DNA of 64,000 nucleotides from Shinisaurus crocodilurus (taxonomy: Eukaryota; Chordata; Lepidosauria; Squamata; Shinisauridae): positions 8,316,434 through 8,380,433 of the forward strand of contig CM037883.1 of the NCBI GenBank assembly GCA_021292165.1. Direction: 5' to 3'. Positions 11,166 through 22,347 of this stretch are shown one piece after another. The position numbers were made by a program, and so were the translations under genes. Under the pieces are notes generated by a model. The model had not been told where the DNA came from. It did not search any database and worked only from the letters and a program-made list of their open reading frames with translations. The stretch's first letter is position 1, and every line of letters begins with the position of its first letter.

Positions 11166-11312
11166 CATAGATTCATTAGAGTTGGAAGGAGCCTACAAGG
11201 CTATCAAGTCCAACCCCCTGCTCAGTGCAGGAAACTGGAGGAGGGGTCTCCCATCCTAAGTAATAACCAGGCTTGACCCTGCTGAGCCAGCGTGATCCAC
11301 AGGCCTGTATTA
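11166..11312 (-). mobile_element. 5S-rRNA-headed SINE with CR1 tail (internally deleted)
   Basis: Minus-strand copy of the chimeric SINE described at 34658-34835. The CR1-type tail (AGAGTTGGAAGGAGCCTACA on plus) and the 5S box C region (CCCATCCTAAGTAATAACC) are present. About 27 bases including box A and the CTTTCCACACTCAGACAAG block are deleted. Confidence 0.8.
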
Positions 11313-11761
11313 TTGCTACCACTTGCTTGCTTGACAGGCAGAGAGCCAGTGAACAACTGGGCAGCGGCATCTGCTCCTTCCTCCTTCTCACCACCACTGT
11401 TGCCTGCCTGGGACAGAGCGAGATGCAGATGAACAAGCAGCCTGTCAGGGTGAAGAGGAGGTGCTCTTGTCAGAGGCCCCCCTGCTGGAGTGTGGGCCCC
11501 TGGCAAGAGCCTGACCATGCCGATCCTTGATGCTGATCCTGGTCCCAACAAGGTCTCCCAGAGAGTTCCACAGCTCTGTGGGGATTTGAATTATTGATGC
11601 CTTGGCCCTTAAAAAAATCTGGCCTAACTATACTTTATCAATCTGAAAATGAAAATGGTTATGATATAGAGCCATGTTGTTACAAAGCAGGTGATCTAGC
11701 GTGCTGAAATTCTCCAGCTGAAATCTCGTTCCAGGTAAGAAACTCGCTGGCTCATCCAACC

Positions 11762-11927
11762 TTCCCCAACCTGGTCCCCTCCAGATGTGTTGGACTACAA
11801 CATCCCTTTATCTCCACCCATAGCTCCCATCACCCCCAGCCAATGTGATCTTTGGCCGTGCTGGCTGGGGTTGATGGGGATTGCAGTCCAACACATCTGG
11901 CAGCCACTAGGTTGGGGAAGGCTGGTC
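11762..11927. mobile_element. Family B inverted-repeat element with TIRs
   Basis: Ends are CCTTCCCCAACCTGGT and its inverse ACTAGGTTGGGGAAGG. Inside are CCAGATGTGTTGGACTAC and the matching inverse. The flanks CTCATCCA and CTGGTCCA agree at 6 of 8 positions, compatible with an old hAT octamer duplication. Confidence 0.7.
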
Positions 11928-12622
11928 CAGTCAACATTCCCTCAGCCTCAGCGCACCCCTCCCTGCAATATGTAAATACTAGTACAAAATTGCATGGGGC
12001 TATATAAATCCCAAGGCCTTAGGAATGCATTATGCACCCGAAAGCACTGAAGAGTACCATGAGAGAAGTGAAATTTATTATTGCTAATGAGACATGTTTT
12101 GATCATCTTCTTCATTGAAGGGGGAAAAGAAGAACAAAGCTACATACCCCAGATTATAATGCCTGCAAACTCTTGGGCATGGTGTTTGTATGTGTGTGCA
12201 CGCTAAAAAGATGTTTTATTAATCATCTTGTGTATGAAAGAAATGTAGGAAGTAATACATGTTTTATAGTACATCTCTGAAACTTAAAAGTAAATAGATA
12301 TTCACAACTAATTTTGGTTGTTTAGTGGTTTTGGGAAGACCTGCAAGGGCTAGATTCTTGACTATTCCAGTTGTGCTTTTGAAAATGTGGGGGCTGAAAA
12401 GAAAAGGTGCAACTTCTAAATATAACTCTATTTCCTTCAGCCAGAATAAAAGAAAAGCAGAACTATAGTCTTACAGTATTTAGAAATCATTATTCACCCA
12501 TAGACCAACTAGCCCTACCCCTCTGATGTTTCTAGGTACAGCACAAACATCTGCAGGGAGACAGCCATGTACAGCTCTATGCACTCTTTCCATGTGGTAA
12601 CCTTCACATATACATGTATGCA

Positions 12623-12715
12623 CAGGGGAGGCTGGTGACTCCTATTTCGGTGGGGCTCCTTTTCCATTGCAGGTTTTGTGGCTTCTATTTGGAGCTTTAT
12701 AGAAGCTATGCATGG
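12623..12715 (+). mobile_element. hAT-type MITE family A, left half
   Basis: Clean left half: CAGGGGAGGCTGGTGACTCC, then GGGGCTCCTTTTCCATTGCA and TATTTGGAGCTTTATAGAAG. It stops near the centre of the palindrome, so the second arm is lost. Confidence 0.7.
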
Positions 12716-12772
12716 TCAGGGGCCAAATCCAGTCTGCTGGGGGGGGGTCCCAATCTGGCCTCCTAGGGTTAC

Positions 12773-12890
12773 CCTGATGGCCAGCGGTAGAACATATGTT
12801 TTGTGCGCAGAAGATCCTAGGTATAATCCTTGGAATAACCAGCTAGGGTTGAAACCCCGGAGAACCACTGCCAGTTATTGTAGACCAAGA
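12773..12890 (+). mobile_element. tRNA-Ala-derived SINE (diverged)
   Basis: The head GGCCAGCGGTAGAACATATG, then TTTTGTGCGCAGAAG and CCTAGGTATAATCCTTGG, corresponds to A box, anticodon arm and B box of the tRNA-Ala SINE at 29069. The following GAGAACCACTGCCAGT matches its body. Confidence 0.6.
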
Positions 12891-13314
12891 GTCTTCAAGA
12901 TTTTAAGACCTGTGACCCAAACCTTTTGCCCAAACATGCTCACCTTTAGAAGGGAAGAAAGATGAGATTTTCGTCTGTATCTTCTTCTGTGGTAAGTCAA
13001 ATACTGGAGGGGAGGAGATTCCCAAAGCCCTGCAGTTTTGTCTTGTTAGTACCATGTTATCAACTCCCCTAGCGAAGTAGGAAAGTAAAATATCTGTTGC
13101 TGCCAAAAATTATGGTGGGTAATCAGTATTAAGATAGCAGTTCAAGGTGAGTCTTCCAAAACAGAGGTTTTTCCTAATAATAAGGACTGCCTGCTTTACG
13201 TCGTCTTCAGAGTTCTCTTTTAGCACATTTAAAATGTTGCTTGTAAAATAAATATACTAAAACAGGATAGACAAGATAAAAAATGCTAAGCTGTCAGCAA
13301 GCAACAACGACAGC

Positions 13315-13336
13315 AAAAAAAAAAAAAAAAAAAAAA
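13315..13336. repeat. Poly(A) run
   Basis: Twenty-two A residues. No retrocopy with this tail was recognised upstream. Confidence 0.9.
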
Positions 13337-13676
13337 GAAGCCAACATGGGCTGAGAAGCTGAAAAGCTTCCTATCTGGTGTTATTCTCCAGTACTAAAAA
13401 CACTTAAAAGTTTTTTGTTTTTGTTTTATAAAGAGAAGTAATTAAATCTCAACTATAAAAATTCCAGGTTAAAACAACAGAGTTAAAACATTAAAAGTAA
13501 CTTAAAAGAGGAGCATCAGGAACAAGCTGTTGATCCGTCACCATCTTAGCTTCCTCACCACGACACACACCGCCCAAACATGCATTGGTGGTCCCACATC
13601 TTACTTCTCCACTATTTGTATGGTGGTAGTGCTTCCTCTATGAGCAACCTTAGCTCAGACTGTGACCCAACAGTGC

Positions 13677-13800
13677 AGGCGTGAGCAACTTGGGGCCCTC
13701 CCAGTGTGTTGGCCTACAATACGCATCAGCCCTATTTAGCATAGCCAATGGTGAGGGATGATGAGAATTGTAGGCCAAAACACCTGCAGGGCCACTGCTG
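13677..13800. mobile_element. Family B inverted-repeat element, diverged
   Basis: GTGTGTTGGCCTACAATACG and the inverse GAGAATTGTAGGCCAAAACA flank a CATAGCCAATGGTGAGGGAT centre, the plan of family B. Confidence 0.6.
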
Positions 13801-13859
13801 CAATAGTGGGTCCAGATCTAGCTGTGGAAACCCAGTGGCATACACTAGTACTGTCTCAA

Positions 13860-14770
13860 AAAAAATTCCCCACATCTTTTTCAACCATCCTCATATAATT
13901 TGATAGAAATAATTTGTTTTTGAAAAGGAACTCAAAGGAGAAGACATCTTGGAGAAATTCTCATGGGTTGTTTCAGGGTTCTTGTGCTTAACTTACATAT
14001 GGGGTGGCTGAGGAGTGTGCACGAGTGTCCTGCCTTTCATTGTAGAATCACCTCTCTGGTAGCCGGCGGTAGCCTCCTCAGCTTCTTGCACTTCAATTGA
14101 AGCCCAGGAGAAGGCACCATGAGGTAATTCCATCCATAGAACTTTTCTTCTTCTTCAAATCAGAAAGCGCAGGGAGGCTGGGAGGCTGCAGATCAATGAA
14201 GAGATGTGTAATAGGAGGAAAACACACACAGAGAGATTTTGGCACAGCACTAGCTTCACCTCTGCCCTGAAGCTGGACACAACAACCCGCACCCTCACAC
14301 CCACTACTGGGCTTGCAGGGAAGGAGCAGTATTATCAGCACCTGCATTAGAAACCAGTTGTATCCACAATCACCCCTCAGAAATTCAGCATTTGAAAGAT
14401 CCCAAGGAAGATGCTGAACCCTGAAAAAGTACAAATAGAGCAAACCAACATTTCTCAGAAGACTTTTTTTTCCTCTCAGAAAAGATCTGAGACTTTTCCT
14501 TTCTTACCCCCCAGAAATAAAAGGCCACTTTGCAGAATTTTCTCCGAATTGCCTTCGCCATTTTATTTTATTTTTGGGGGTGTGTTCCATCTTCCATCTC
14601 CCCCCACAACATCCCAGAAGTGATGCTAGGTATGGGATATTGTAGATGATGCAAAATGGGGGTCGAGGCTGCCAACACAGTTGATACTATTGCCACTCGC
14701 TGTGGCAGTGCAGAAGCAAGCAAACAAAAAACCTTGGGAAAAAGAAGCTTTGCTACAAGGCTTACCAATG
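13860..14770. other. No recognised feature
   Basis: Unrecognised sequence. The 116-residue minus frame here has no motif and no clear coding bias. Confidence 0.4.
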
Positions 14771-14953
14771 ATAGATTTCATAGATTTCATAGATCACAGA
14801 GTTGGAAGGAGCCTACAAGGCTATCGAGTCCAACCCCTTGCTGAATGCAGGAAACTAGAGGAGGGGTCTCCCATCCAAGTAATAACCAGGCCTGACCCTG
14901 CTTAGCTTTCCACACTCAGACAAGCTGAGCCAGCGTAAGCCACAGGCCTGTAC
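14771..14953 (-). mobile_element. 5S-rRNA-headed SINE with CR1 tail, full length
   Basis: On the minus strand it runs GTACAGGCCTGTGGCTTACG, through the 5S internal promoter (GGAAAGCTAAGCAGGGTCAG, then TTACTTGGATGGGAGAC), into a CR1-type tail (GGTTGGACTCGATAGCC) and a short ATCTATGAAATCTATGA tail. It is highly similar to the copies at 34658 and 50427. Confidence 0.9.
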
Positions 14954-15064
14954 CTCTGAGAAATTGTTGGAGAATTTCTCCCCCACCTGGAGAAATTTGG
15001 TGAAATTGTCTTCTCAATTTCTCTGCCCACAAATAGGGTGGAGAATTCTGAGAAGCCGTTGGTG

Positions 15065-15093
15065 CAATATTGTCTACAGTGTAGACAATATTG
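15065..15093. repeat. Perfect hairpin, 13-bp arms
   Basis: CAATATTGTCTAC and its exact inverse are separated by AGT. It lies in otherwise unrecognised DNA. Confidence 0.9.
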
Positions 15094-15699
15094 AGCTCAA
15101 TAGAGCAATGGTTTCATTTGGTAAAAGCCAAGGCAACTTCCTATATCCACAGGTACAGTTGCATGGACAGGGGTTATGTCAAGACTCTTTCAGACAGACA
15201 TAATATTATTTTCTGTGTTATTTCAGGTTTTGCCTTACCCATGACAGTCTTTAAAGGGCTTATCTTATCCTGTCTCAGCTAAATCTAATCTGTATGACAT
15301 GCATTCCATATTAAGAAATTTCATCTCAGAATGTTATATTCTAGGAACACATTTTTAGGAAGAAGGCTTTTAGGTATGGAAAAGCTTGCCATGGACTAGT
15401 ATCCTGATAGGACACAATAATTATTGGCCTATCTTCCTGCTACAGATACAATTATTATTGATCCGTGAAGCATCCGGAATAAAAAGGGGAGAGATTGTAG
15501 GAGCAGCAAGTGTGCCAAAGAGATATGTTTGCAATATTTGCTCCATGGAACTGTATACCTAGAGAATATTGTCGGTAATACCACCACCACCACCCCATAA
15601 TACATAGTCCCTATTTTGAAGGGGGGGAAATGGTTCTGAATGCCACTGTTAAGTGACTCCCATGGGAAACTTTCTGTAAAATCATGACATTCTAGCTGC

Positions 15700-16090
15700 T
15701 TTCAGGCATAACATAGTTTTAATGTGCATTGATGTGCATTTTTTTTCTTTCTTTTTTTAAAAAGCACAAAAAACTCATATATAAATATATTTTTTTCTAA
15801 TGTGTTTCTCACAAAATACACATGTCACAATATATTTTATCTAAATGTTTACATTTCTAAATGCATTTTACCATAAACTATGCATTTTAAAGTGCATTTG
15901 GGTATGTCTTTTTCTTTTTTTACTTTTTTTTAATTTAATTTTTCTTTTGATCCAGCAACAGTATCACAAAATTTGGAGAAGTGTGAAATCCAAAAGAGAA
16001 TTATGTTCCAGTCCATTAGTCTGGGAAATGTGGATCAGGTCAGTTTACATTGGAATTCACCCAGATCAAATTCCTCAAGCATCACTTAGT
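15700..16090. mobile_element. Family T-like AT-rich remnant
   Basis: Blocks such as AATGTGCATTGATGTGCATT, AATGCATTTTACCATAAAC and TTAAAGTGCATTTGGGTATG recall family T interior. Ends are not defined. Confidence 0.35.
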
Positions 16091-16154
16091 GCAAAAGAGC
16101 TGGGGGAGGGAGGTGAGAGGGGACAGGAAACTTTCCTTCAATGAACTTATGTTA

Positions 16155-16540
16155 GGGTGCAATCCTATGGCCAATCCTATGGCCAGCTAGATGCTGTCTA
16201 GCTGACCATAGGAGAGGTTGGAGTCCCAGCTCTGACCTCAGAAACATCCTCCAAGGTCGGAGCTGGGACTCCAAGCTCAGAGCACCCTCCCTACGCCCTC
16301 ATGGCTGGTGCAGTTCTTTCCACGTTGGCTGTGGCTCCAAGGTCGGAAGACCAACCTCAGAGCCATAGCAGGGAGGGGGAGGGGAGGCTGTGCTGGGATT
16401 CAATCTATCCTGGCTGCACCTCAGCCTGTCCTGCTCGCATGCAGGGCCAGAAGACTTAGACAGCTGAAATTGGCCATCTAAATCTTTTGCAGGGCAGGAG
16501 AAGCATGGAGGTGACCTTCGCTTCCATGAGCCTTCTGCCC
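16155..16540 (+). mobile_element. MITE family G
   Basis: Starts GGGTGCAATCCTATGGCC after a TTA. The body carries GTTGGAGTCCCAGCTCTGAC and its inverse GGAGCTGGGACTCCAAGC, so the left part folds back. The right terminus was not found before the next element at 16543. Confidence 0.5.
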
Positions 16541-16542
16541 TT

Positions 16543-16835
16543 TAGGGATGTACAAAGATTTCATTGGGGGGGGGGGTAGAAATCCAGCAAACTGGCCAGG
16601 CTGCCCCCCCCCCAACTCCATCTCACTTTACCTTCTTCCCCGGCTCGACTTGCGTTCTCCCAAGTCAAACCAGGGAAGTGAATTCCGGGTTCCCACAGTG
16701 GGCCTCTGTTTACATAGAAAATGCCTTAAGATGTGCCAAAAGCTGCCATAATTTGGGTAACTTGTGCAAATTGTGGCTCCTTCTGATGTATCTTAAGGCA
16801 TTTTCTACATAAACAGAGGCCCACCCATAGATAGG
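16543..16835. mobile_element. TAGGGATG MITE, GC-rich type (family T2), with inner hairpin
   Basis: Starts TAGGGATGTACAAAG. After poly-G and poly-C tracts and a GC-rich block it forms a long hairpin: GCCTCTGTTTACATAGAAAA...CTTAAGAT near 16703-16734 pairs with ATCTTAAG...TTTTCTACATAAACAGAGGC near 16791-16822. It shares its layout with 59691-60079 and 20490-20830. Confidence 0.6.
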
Positions 16836-16849
16836 ATGCCCATAATCCT

Positions 16850-17865
16850 CCTAGTTTGGAGGGTTACGGGCAGCCACATTGGACTGTTCTGTTAGTTTAT
16901 CTTAGGATCCAACCTAGTGAGTACATCCTAGGTCCCCTTGCTCATAATCTTTTCCAGTAGAGATTAGAGTCCAAGTGATAGTTTCACACATCAATGCAAT
17001 TACTCCTTCACATCCACCCTGTTCTGAAAGGCATTTAACAAGTCACACACCTTGAAGATTAATGGCAAAGATGTGAAACCTGCAACATATTCTGGAGACT
17101 GATGTCAGATTTAAATAAGAGGTCAGAGAAAGAAGGAAGACCTTTTCTCATTAAATGAGATTTGAAGGATGAATATCAGGAAATAATGAGGATGAATAAG
17201 CCAGATTTTATAGACAGGGAACACTTCCATCTTTTCAAGTTTGATAAATAGGCATAGCAGGATGGTCTGATCAATGCACATAAATAAAAGGAGGACACTG
17301 GGAGTCTATGAATATTTTCATGTCACATAAACATTTATGGAGAAAAGGAAGCATGATTTCTTGAACAGAAAGTGATAACAAAATATTTGTGCTTTCATTA
17401 CGAGATCACCACAAGGCACTCACAGTGCTTTAATGAGAACACAGCTTAGAGAGAAGCAAGTCCAATATAAAGATTCAACTCCTTTTCATAAGTTTGCCTC
17501 TGCTATACCTCCTACCTCTAAATTCAAAAGCCAAAGAAAGGCATCAAACTAGTACATAAAACAGAAGTGGGGAAACCAAAGGGTGATGCAGTTACTTGAT
17601 GGGAAATATCAAAGATAGTTGATAGCAAGTATATGATCACGGAAACTTAAAAGTAGGATTTATGTCTGGCAACAAATACAGGCAAATATAGAGTGTGAAT
17701 TTCACCACACCTATAGACGTGTCAACTAGAAGGAGTAGAACTCATAACCCTTGGGTTGCCAAGTGTATGTTGGATCCCTCCTTGCACAAGGTTTTGGGCT
17801 AATTTATACATTCATGTATGCTTAACAATTTGTCCAAACATTGACAAGTTACAGCTTAACGTGTG
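16850..17865. other. No recognised feature
   Basis: AT-rich sequence of about 1 kb with no repeat termini and no usable coding frame. Confidence 0.45.
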
Positions 17866-17869
17866 CATT

Positions 17870-18203
17870 AAAAAAAAGTGGATGGGATACAGACTAAATG
17901 TGCAATCCCTATTTTAGACTGAGAAAAAGTCCCATAACTCCCAGCATTCCCCCAGGTGGCAGAACAGTTTTTTCCATGTCGTGAGGATTCTGTGGATTTG
18001 TGGACCAATTCCTCCCCCCCCCCATATTTGTGCATTTTGGGGAGTGTGAATTGGTGCAAGTGCAAATTTTCACAAATTCATATGAATGCATTTCCACAAA
18101 ATCCAGTTCTGTCAATGGGTGGATGGCGGAATGAAAGGCACCTGAAAATCTGTGAAACACAGGCAGCGCAGAACAGATTTTTACAACATCTGTACATCCC
18201 CAG
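17870..18203 (-). mobile_element. Family T-like remnant
   Basis: Contains the family phrases AATTCATATGAATGCATTTC and GTGCAAATTTTCACAAATTC and ends in a GTACATCCCCA terminus. A family H scrap (AAAAAGTCCCATAACTCCCA) is embedded near 17925-17950. Confidence 0.45.
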
Positions 18204-18307
18204 GCATGACTAGCTTGTCCCACTGCCTTCAAAGTGACTTTTCTATTATTTAATTTTCACTAGATCAGGGCCTTGGAATTTAGCCTTTCTTAACCATCTG
18301 AGCTAGC

Positions 18308-19095
18308 AGTGACTACCCAAGAAAGAGATCTTGGTGGACAGCTCGATGAAAATCTCGACCCAGTGTGCATCTGGTGGGAAAAAGGCAAACTCCATTTTAC
18401 GAATAATTAGGAAGGGAATTGGGAATAAAACTGCCAAGATCGTACTGCCTTTATACAAATCTATGATGCGACCAAACTTAGAATGCTTTGAACAGTTCTG
18501 GTCACTGCACCTAAAAAAGGACAATGTAGAGTTGGGAAAAGGGCAACTAAAATGGTCAAGGGGCTGGTGCAACTTCCCTATAGGTTACAGAGGCTGGGAC
18601 TGTTGAGCTTAGAGAAAAGGCAAGTGAGGGAAGACATGATAGAGGTGTACAGAATTATGCATTGTGTGGAGAAAGTGGATAGGAAGACATTTTTCTCCCT
18701 CTCTCATAATGCTAGAACCCAATGGGGTCATCCCATGAAGCTGACTGGGGGGAGATTCAGGACAGTAGGAAGTCCTTTTTCATACAGTACATAGTTAAAC
18801 TATGGAATTCACTTCCACAAGATGATGGCCACTGATTTGGAGGACTTTAAAAGGGGATTGGACAAATTAATGGAGGAGAAGGTTATCAATGGCTACTAGT
18901 CCTGATTGGCTATATGCTTCCTCCAGTATCATAGGCAATACACCAGTTTCTGGGGAACATGGGCAGGAAGGTGCTGTTGCACTCATGTCCTGCTTGTGGG
19001 ATGCCGTGGGCAGCTGGTTGGCCATTGTGTGAAAAGAATGCTGGACTAGGTGGACCCTTGGTCGGATCCACCATGGCTCTTCTTATGTTCTATTC
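18308..19095 (+). mobile_element. L3/CR1-like LINE, 3' end with reverse transcriptase C-terminal remnant
   Basis: Broken frames encode the tail of a CR1-clade reverse transcriptase. Visible in order are KTAKIVLPLYKSMMRPNLE (the P-Y-to-R-P block after the catalytic core), REDMIEVYRIMHCVEKVDR, then FFSLSHNARTQWGHP. The frame is interrupted by at least two shifts and stops. The 3' untranslated region follows, with TGGTTGGCCATTGTG and GACTAGGTGGACCC, ending TCTTCTTATGTTC. A nonfunctional 5'-truncated copy. Whether the formal class is L3 or CR1 would need a library search. Confidence 0.85.
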
Positions 19096-19099
19096 TTAA

Positions 19100-19875
19100 C
19101 CACATTTTCATTCCACTGCAACTGTTTTAAAACACTGCATGCCAGATGATCCTCCTATAGGACAAGTGCCACTCTGCACTGGGAGTCCCACATTACCAAT
19201 TGTATTCATGTAACTTAAAGTGACACATTCTCTCAGACGTAGGGATAACAATGTGCTTCTTTGAAATGCCTCAAAAACATTCTATATTTACATTTTTTGG
19301 TACCAGGCAAGTGTATTTAAGTTTAATCGAACCATTTGTGATAAAATGATTAATCAAATACAATATTTAATTGGTTGACAATTTTAATTAAAAAGAATAT
19401 GTCCAGTTTTGGTCCACACACAGGAGGCATCCAATGCTAAAAAAAGAAAAGTCTGACCTTTTTGACTACTTAAATATTTATGGGTATTCAGTCAAATTCT
19501 GTTTATAAAAGATGGATTTGGTGCACACAAGGACCCAGACATGTCCTCAGGCATGTGGCCTACAAAGGAAATATTTCCCCTCTCCCAACACCAGCCAGTG
19601 TACTGATAAAAATCAAGCTCATAAAGTTAGTTCAACTGTCTATTTAGCACATTCTTCAAAACTTGAAATAGCCCTGGATGCATTTCTTGAACCTTTTTAA
19701 AAATCTTCTTCTCCTACTGTTATTCACGTCCACCTCTCTAGTTATACATGAATGAATCTACCAATTCTGGTTTCTTTCAGTTTCTCATCCCCTCCCCTCC
19801 CCCCATCTCAAGTTCAGTTCATCCCAAACTTTGAGAATTTTTTTAAAAGGTTGCATGAATATTTGCATGCATTGT
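19100..19875. other. No recognised feature
   Basis: AT-rich, unrecognised. Confidence 0.45.
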
Positions 19876-20121
19876 TTTTATTTATTTAATTATTATATTT
19901 ATACCCCGCCTTTTTCCCTGCAAGGAACCTAAGGTGGCTTACATAATCATCATCATCCTCTCAATTTTTTCCTCACAACAACCCTGTGAGGTAGGTTAGG
20001 CTGAGAGTCAGTGAGTGGCCCAAAGTCACCCAGTGAGTTTCATGGCCGAGCGGGGGGACTAGAACCTGGATCTCCCGAGTCCCAGTCCAGCATTCTCACC
20101 ACTATGCCACACTGGCTCTGT
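19876..20121 (-). mobile_element. MIR-like tRNA SINE with L2-type tail, full length
   Basis: On the minus strand the order is: tRNA-like head AGAGCCAGTGTGGCATAGTG with B-box-like AGGTTCTAGTCCCC; a conserved core with GACTTTGGGCCACTCACTG and ACCTACCTCACAGGGTTGTT; and an L2-like tail CAAGGAACC-type block ending in TATAAATATA and TAAA units. This is the plan of SINEs mobilised by L2. Partial copies are at 6826, 10900 and 31697. Confidence 0.8.
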
Positions 20122-20166
20122 GTGATATTATGTGATCTTATGTGTTCTTATGTGATCTTCTGATCT
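20119..20166. repeat. Short tandem array of about 10-11 bp units
   Basis: Four imperfect units of TTATGTGATC type, directly abutting the head of the SINE before it. Confidence 0.65.
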
Positions 20167-20405
20167 TATACTGTATTGTTTTGCACATCACTTAGAAATT
20201 TCTTTTCATGTAAGCAATTCATAAATATCATTAAATTAAAAAATTCAGGTACCAATTATGTACTTTTCTCCTAATACATGCATTTTTCTATGCTGTTTTG
20301 CCTAAAATAAACACTTTTGTAAAGCAATTTTATAAAGCCAGCAATTTTCCTAATATAATGCATTTTAGAATTTCATTTTCACTAATATGGGCATTTTTTG
20401 TATGC

Positions 20406-20460
20406 TTTTTTTTTTTTTTTTTTTTTGGTTGGTTGGTTGGTTGGATGCTTGGTTGGTTGG
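20406..20460. repeat. Poly(T) then (GGTT)n
   Basis: Twenty-one T residues followed by GGTT units with one GATGC interruption. Confidence 0.9.
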
Positions 20461-20489
20461 TTTGGATTGGATAACTCCATTGCAAAATT

Positions 20490-20830
20490 CAGACATGTGC
20501 AATTTGTGTACGGAGCTCAATCGGGGGGGTGGAAGCGGGGAGAACTCGACGGCCTTACCACCCCCACCCCTGACCACCCCTGACTCCACACGACTTACCT
20601 TTCCCCGGCTCAGCTCATGTCCTCGCGAGATGAGCTGGGGAAAGGAACTTCGGGGACCCCAGCTGCTACACTTCCGGGTCCCCGGCACTACATTTTTTAC
20701 ATTAAAAACCGGGTAAACCTCCTTAAAACGGCCGCGATTTGCGTAAGCGGCGCTTTGTTTTTTATGTTAAAAACAGCAAAAAAATACGTTAGATTCTCAC
20801 GTAAATCTTATATTGTAATAATGTGTTTAT
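20490..20830. mobile_element. GC-rich family T2 MITE (diverged)
   Basis: Begins near GACATGTGCAATTTG, then a G run, a C-rich block, TTTCCCCGGCTCAGCTC, and the paired phrases TTTTTTACATTAAAAAC and GTTTTTTATGTTAAAAAC around a CpG-rich centre. The organisation matches 16543 and 59691. The 3' terminus is not found. Confidence 0.5.
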
Positions 20831-20839
20831 TAAGGCAGC

Positions 20840-21085
20840 CTTGTATTTCGGCATTCATCTGGTAGCCATTGGTGTCAAAGAATTGCATGCAGGCGAGTTT
20901 GCAGGCTGGTGAAGTGACCCCTCATTCCTTTGCATCCAGCATAAAATGGTGTGTGGAAAATGGAGAATTACTAATGTGTTTGTTTGTCTCCACTTTGGAG
21001 ACAAAGTCACATAATTTAGAACATCAAAATCTAAGAAAACCTTGAGATGAGGATGATTTGGGGAGCATCCCATAGTTAAAATAAA
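20840..21085. other. No recognised feature
   Basis: Short unrecognised stretch between two elements. Confidence 0.4.
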
Positions 21086-21089
21086 AAAT

Positions 21090-21560
21090 GTGTAACATGT
21101 GTAGACTCTAGCGATGGGTCCGTAAGTGACTGTGGAGGCCAATTCTAGATCCACACAGCTTCCCACAGTGAGGACACAGGTTACCAGATAGAAGATGGTC
21201 CTGTAAAGGATTCATTTGACGTGCTTTTCGCTTAGCACGTTTCTCCCTTTCACCTTGCACTCGGGCTTCTTCAAAGTCCATTTAGATCGTTCATGGGCCA
21301 GAGCTTCCCAGTTTTCGATGTTTATATTGCATTTTTTTAGATTAGCCTTATGAACATCTTTAAACCTCTTATATTGACCACCGATATTCCGCTTTCCATC
21401 CTTGAGTTGGGAGTAAAGTAACTGCTTTGGGAGACGGCAGTCAGGCATTCGAACAACATGACCGGTCCACTGAAGTTGGCGTTGAAGGATCATTTTTTCA
21501 ATGCTAGTAGTCTTTGCTTCTTCCAGTACACTGACATTTGTTCGCCTATCTTCCCAAGTA
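21090..21560 (-). mobile_element. LINE 3' coding end with C-terminal C2H2 finger (copy 1)
   Basis: The minus-strand frame 21493-21212 carries LQWTGHVVRMPD, RLPKQLLYSQLKDGKR and NWEALAHERSKW, the basic C-terminal segment found after the reverse transcriptase of some LINEs (RTE-type is my guess). The frame then shifts. In the next frame EEARVQGEREKRAKRKARQ leads into CPHCGK...GLHSHLRTHR and a stop (21176-21108), a C-x2-C-x12-H-x3-H zinc finger. Compared with copy 2 at 45756-46125, about 25 bases are missing just after ERSKW, which explains the shift. The fragment is dead. Confidence 0.75.
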
Positions 21561-21569
21561 ATTTGCAGG

Positions 21570-22345
21570 ATTTTTTACCTGAGGAAATGTCATTGTCTTG
21601 AGGAGGAACCTCCACATTCACCTCGAATGTTTGCTGTATGTGAAATGCAGTAGAAACTCTAGTGTTTACCTTTCAAAACAATTTGCCACTCTCTTACTAA
21701 GCTCTACACAGTTTCAGACAACTCGAGGTAACTGTCCTTTTCTGGGACTGCACGATTGTTAAATGTACCTTATTTCAGAACAATCCTTTTCTATGAATTA
21801 TGTATAAAGAAGTGCCTCAGCTCAGCTGAGTGGACTCCACTTGTTTGAGTTCCATGTCCAGGCATCTACATTTATGCACAGGAGTGTGGAGATATTTGGT
21901 GATAAGGGCCTATAAATGATGTATATTTAAAAAACAACAACAACAAACAAAACAAAACAAAAGCTGCAATTGGTCTGTAAACCCAAGTGAGTATCGTAGC
22001 TAGAAGTACAAGCTGTCAGTCAGTTAAGCAATTATTAACCTATACAGTTAAGGGTATGTGTTCCTGTCATGTACTAATAAACTCATTTGTCACTCTTTGT
22101 TTTGCACCTCACTAGGCACAAAAGAGAAACTTCCTCTTTTCTGTTTAATAGCACACAGGCCCTTATTCCATCTGACAAGCACCCTATAAGGGGCTCAAGG
22201 AAGGATTGCATCCAGGTAGCTTTCTCTAATTAGGCCATGCCATGGAAGTTAAAAATAAAATAAATAGGAGGGCTAGGCTGAGGCATAGTCATGCTTCCCG
22301 CAAATCTTGAACTGCTTACCTTTGACTGGGGGAAACCGTTTTAGC
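21570..22345. other. No recognised feature
   Basis: Unrecognised sequence. An AAC/AAAAC-rich patch lies near 21928-21962. Confidence 0.45.
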
Positions 22346-22347
22346 TA

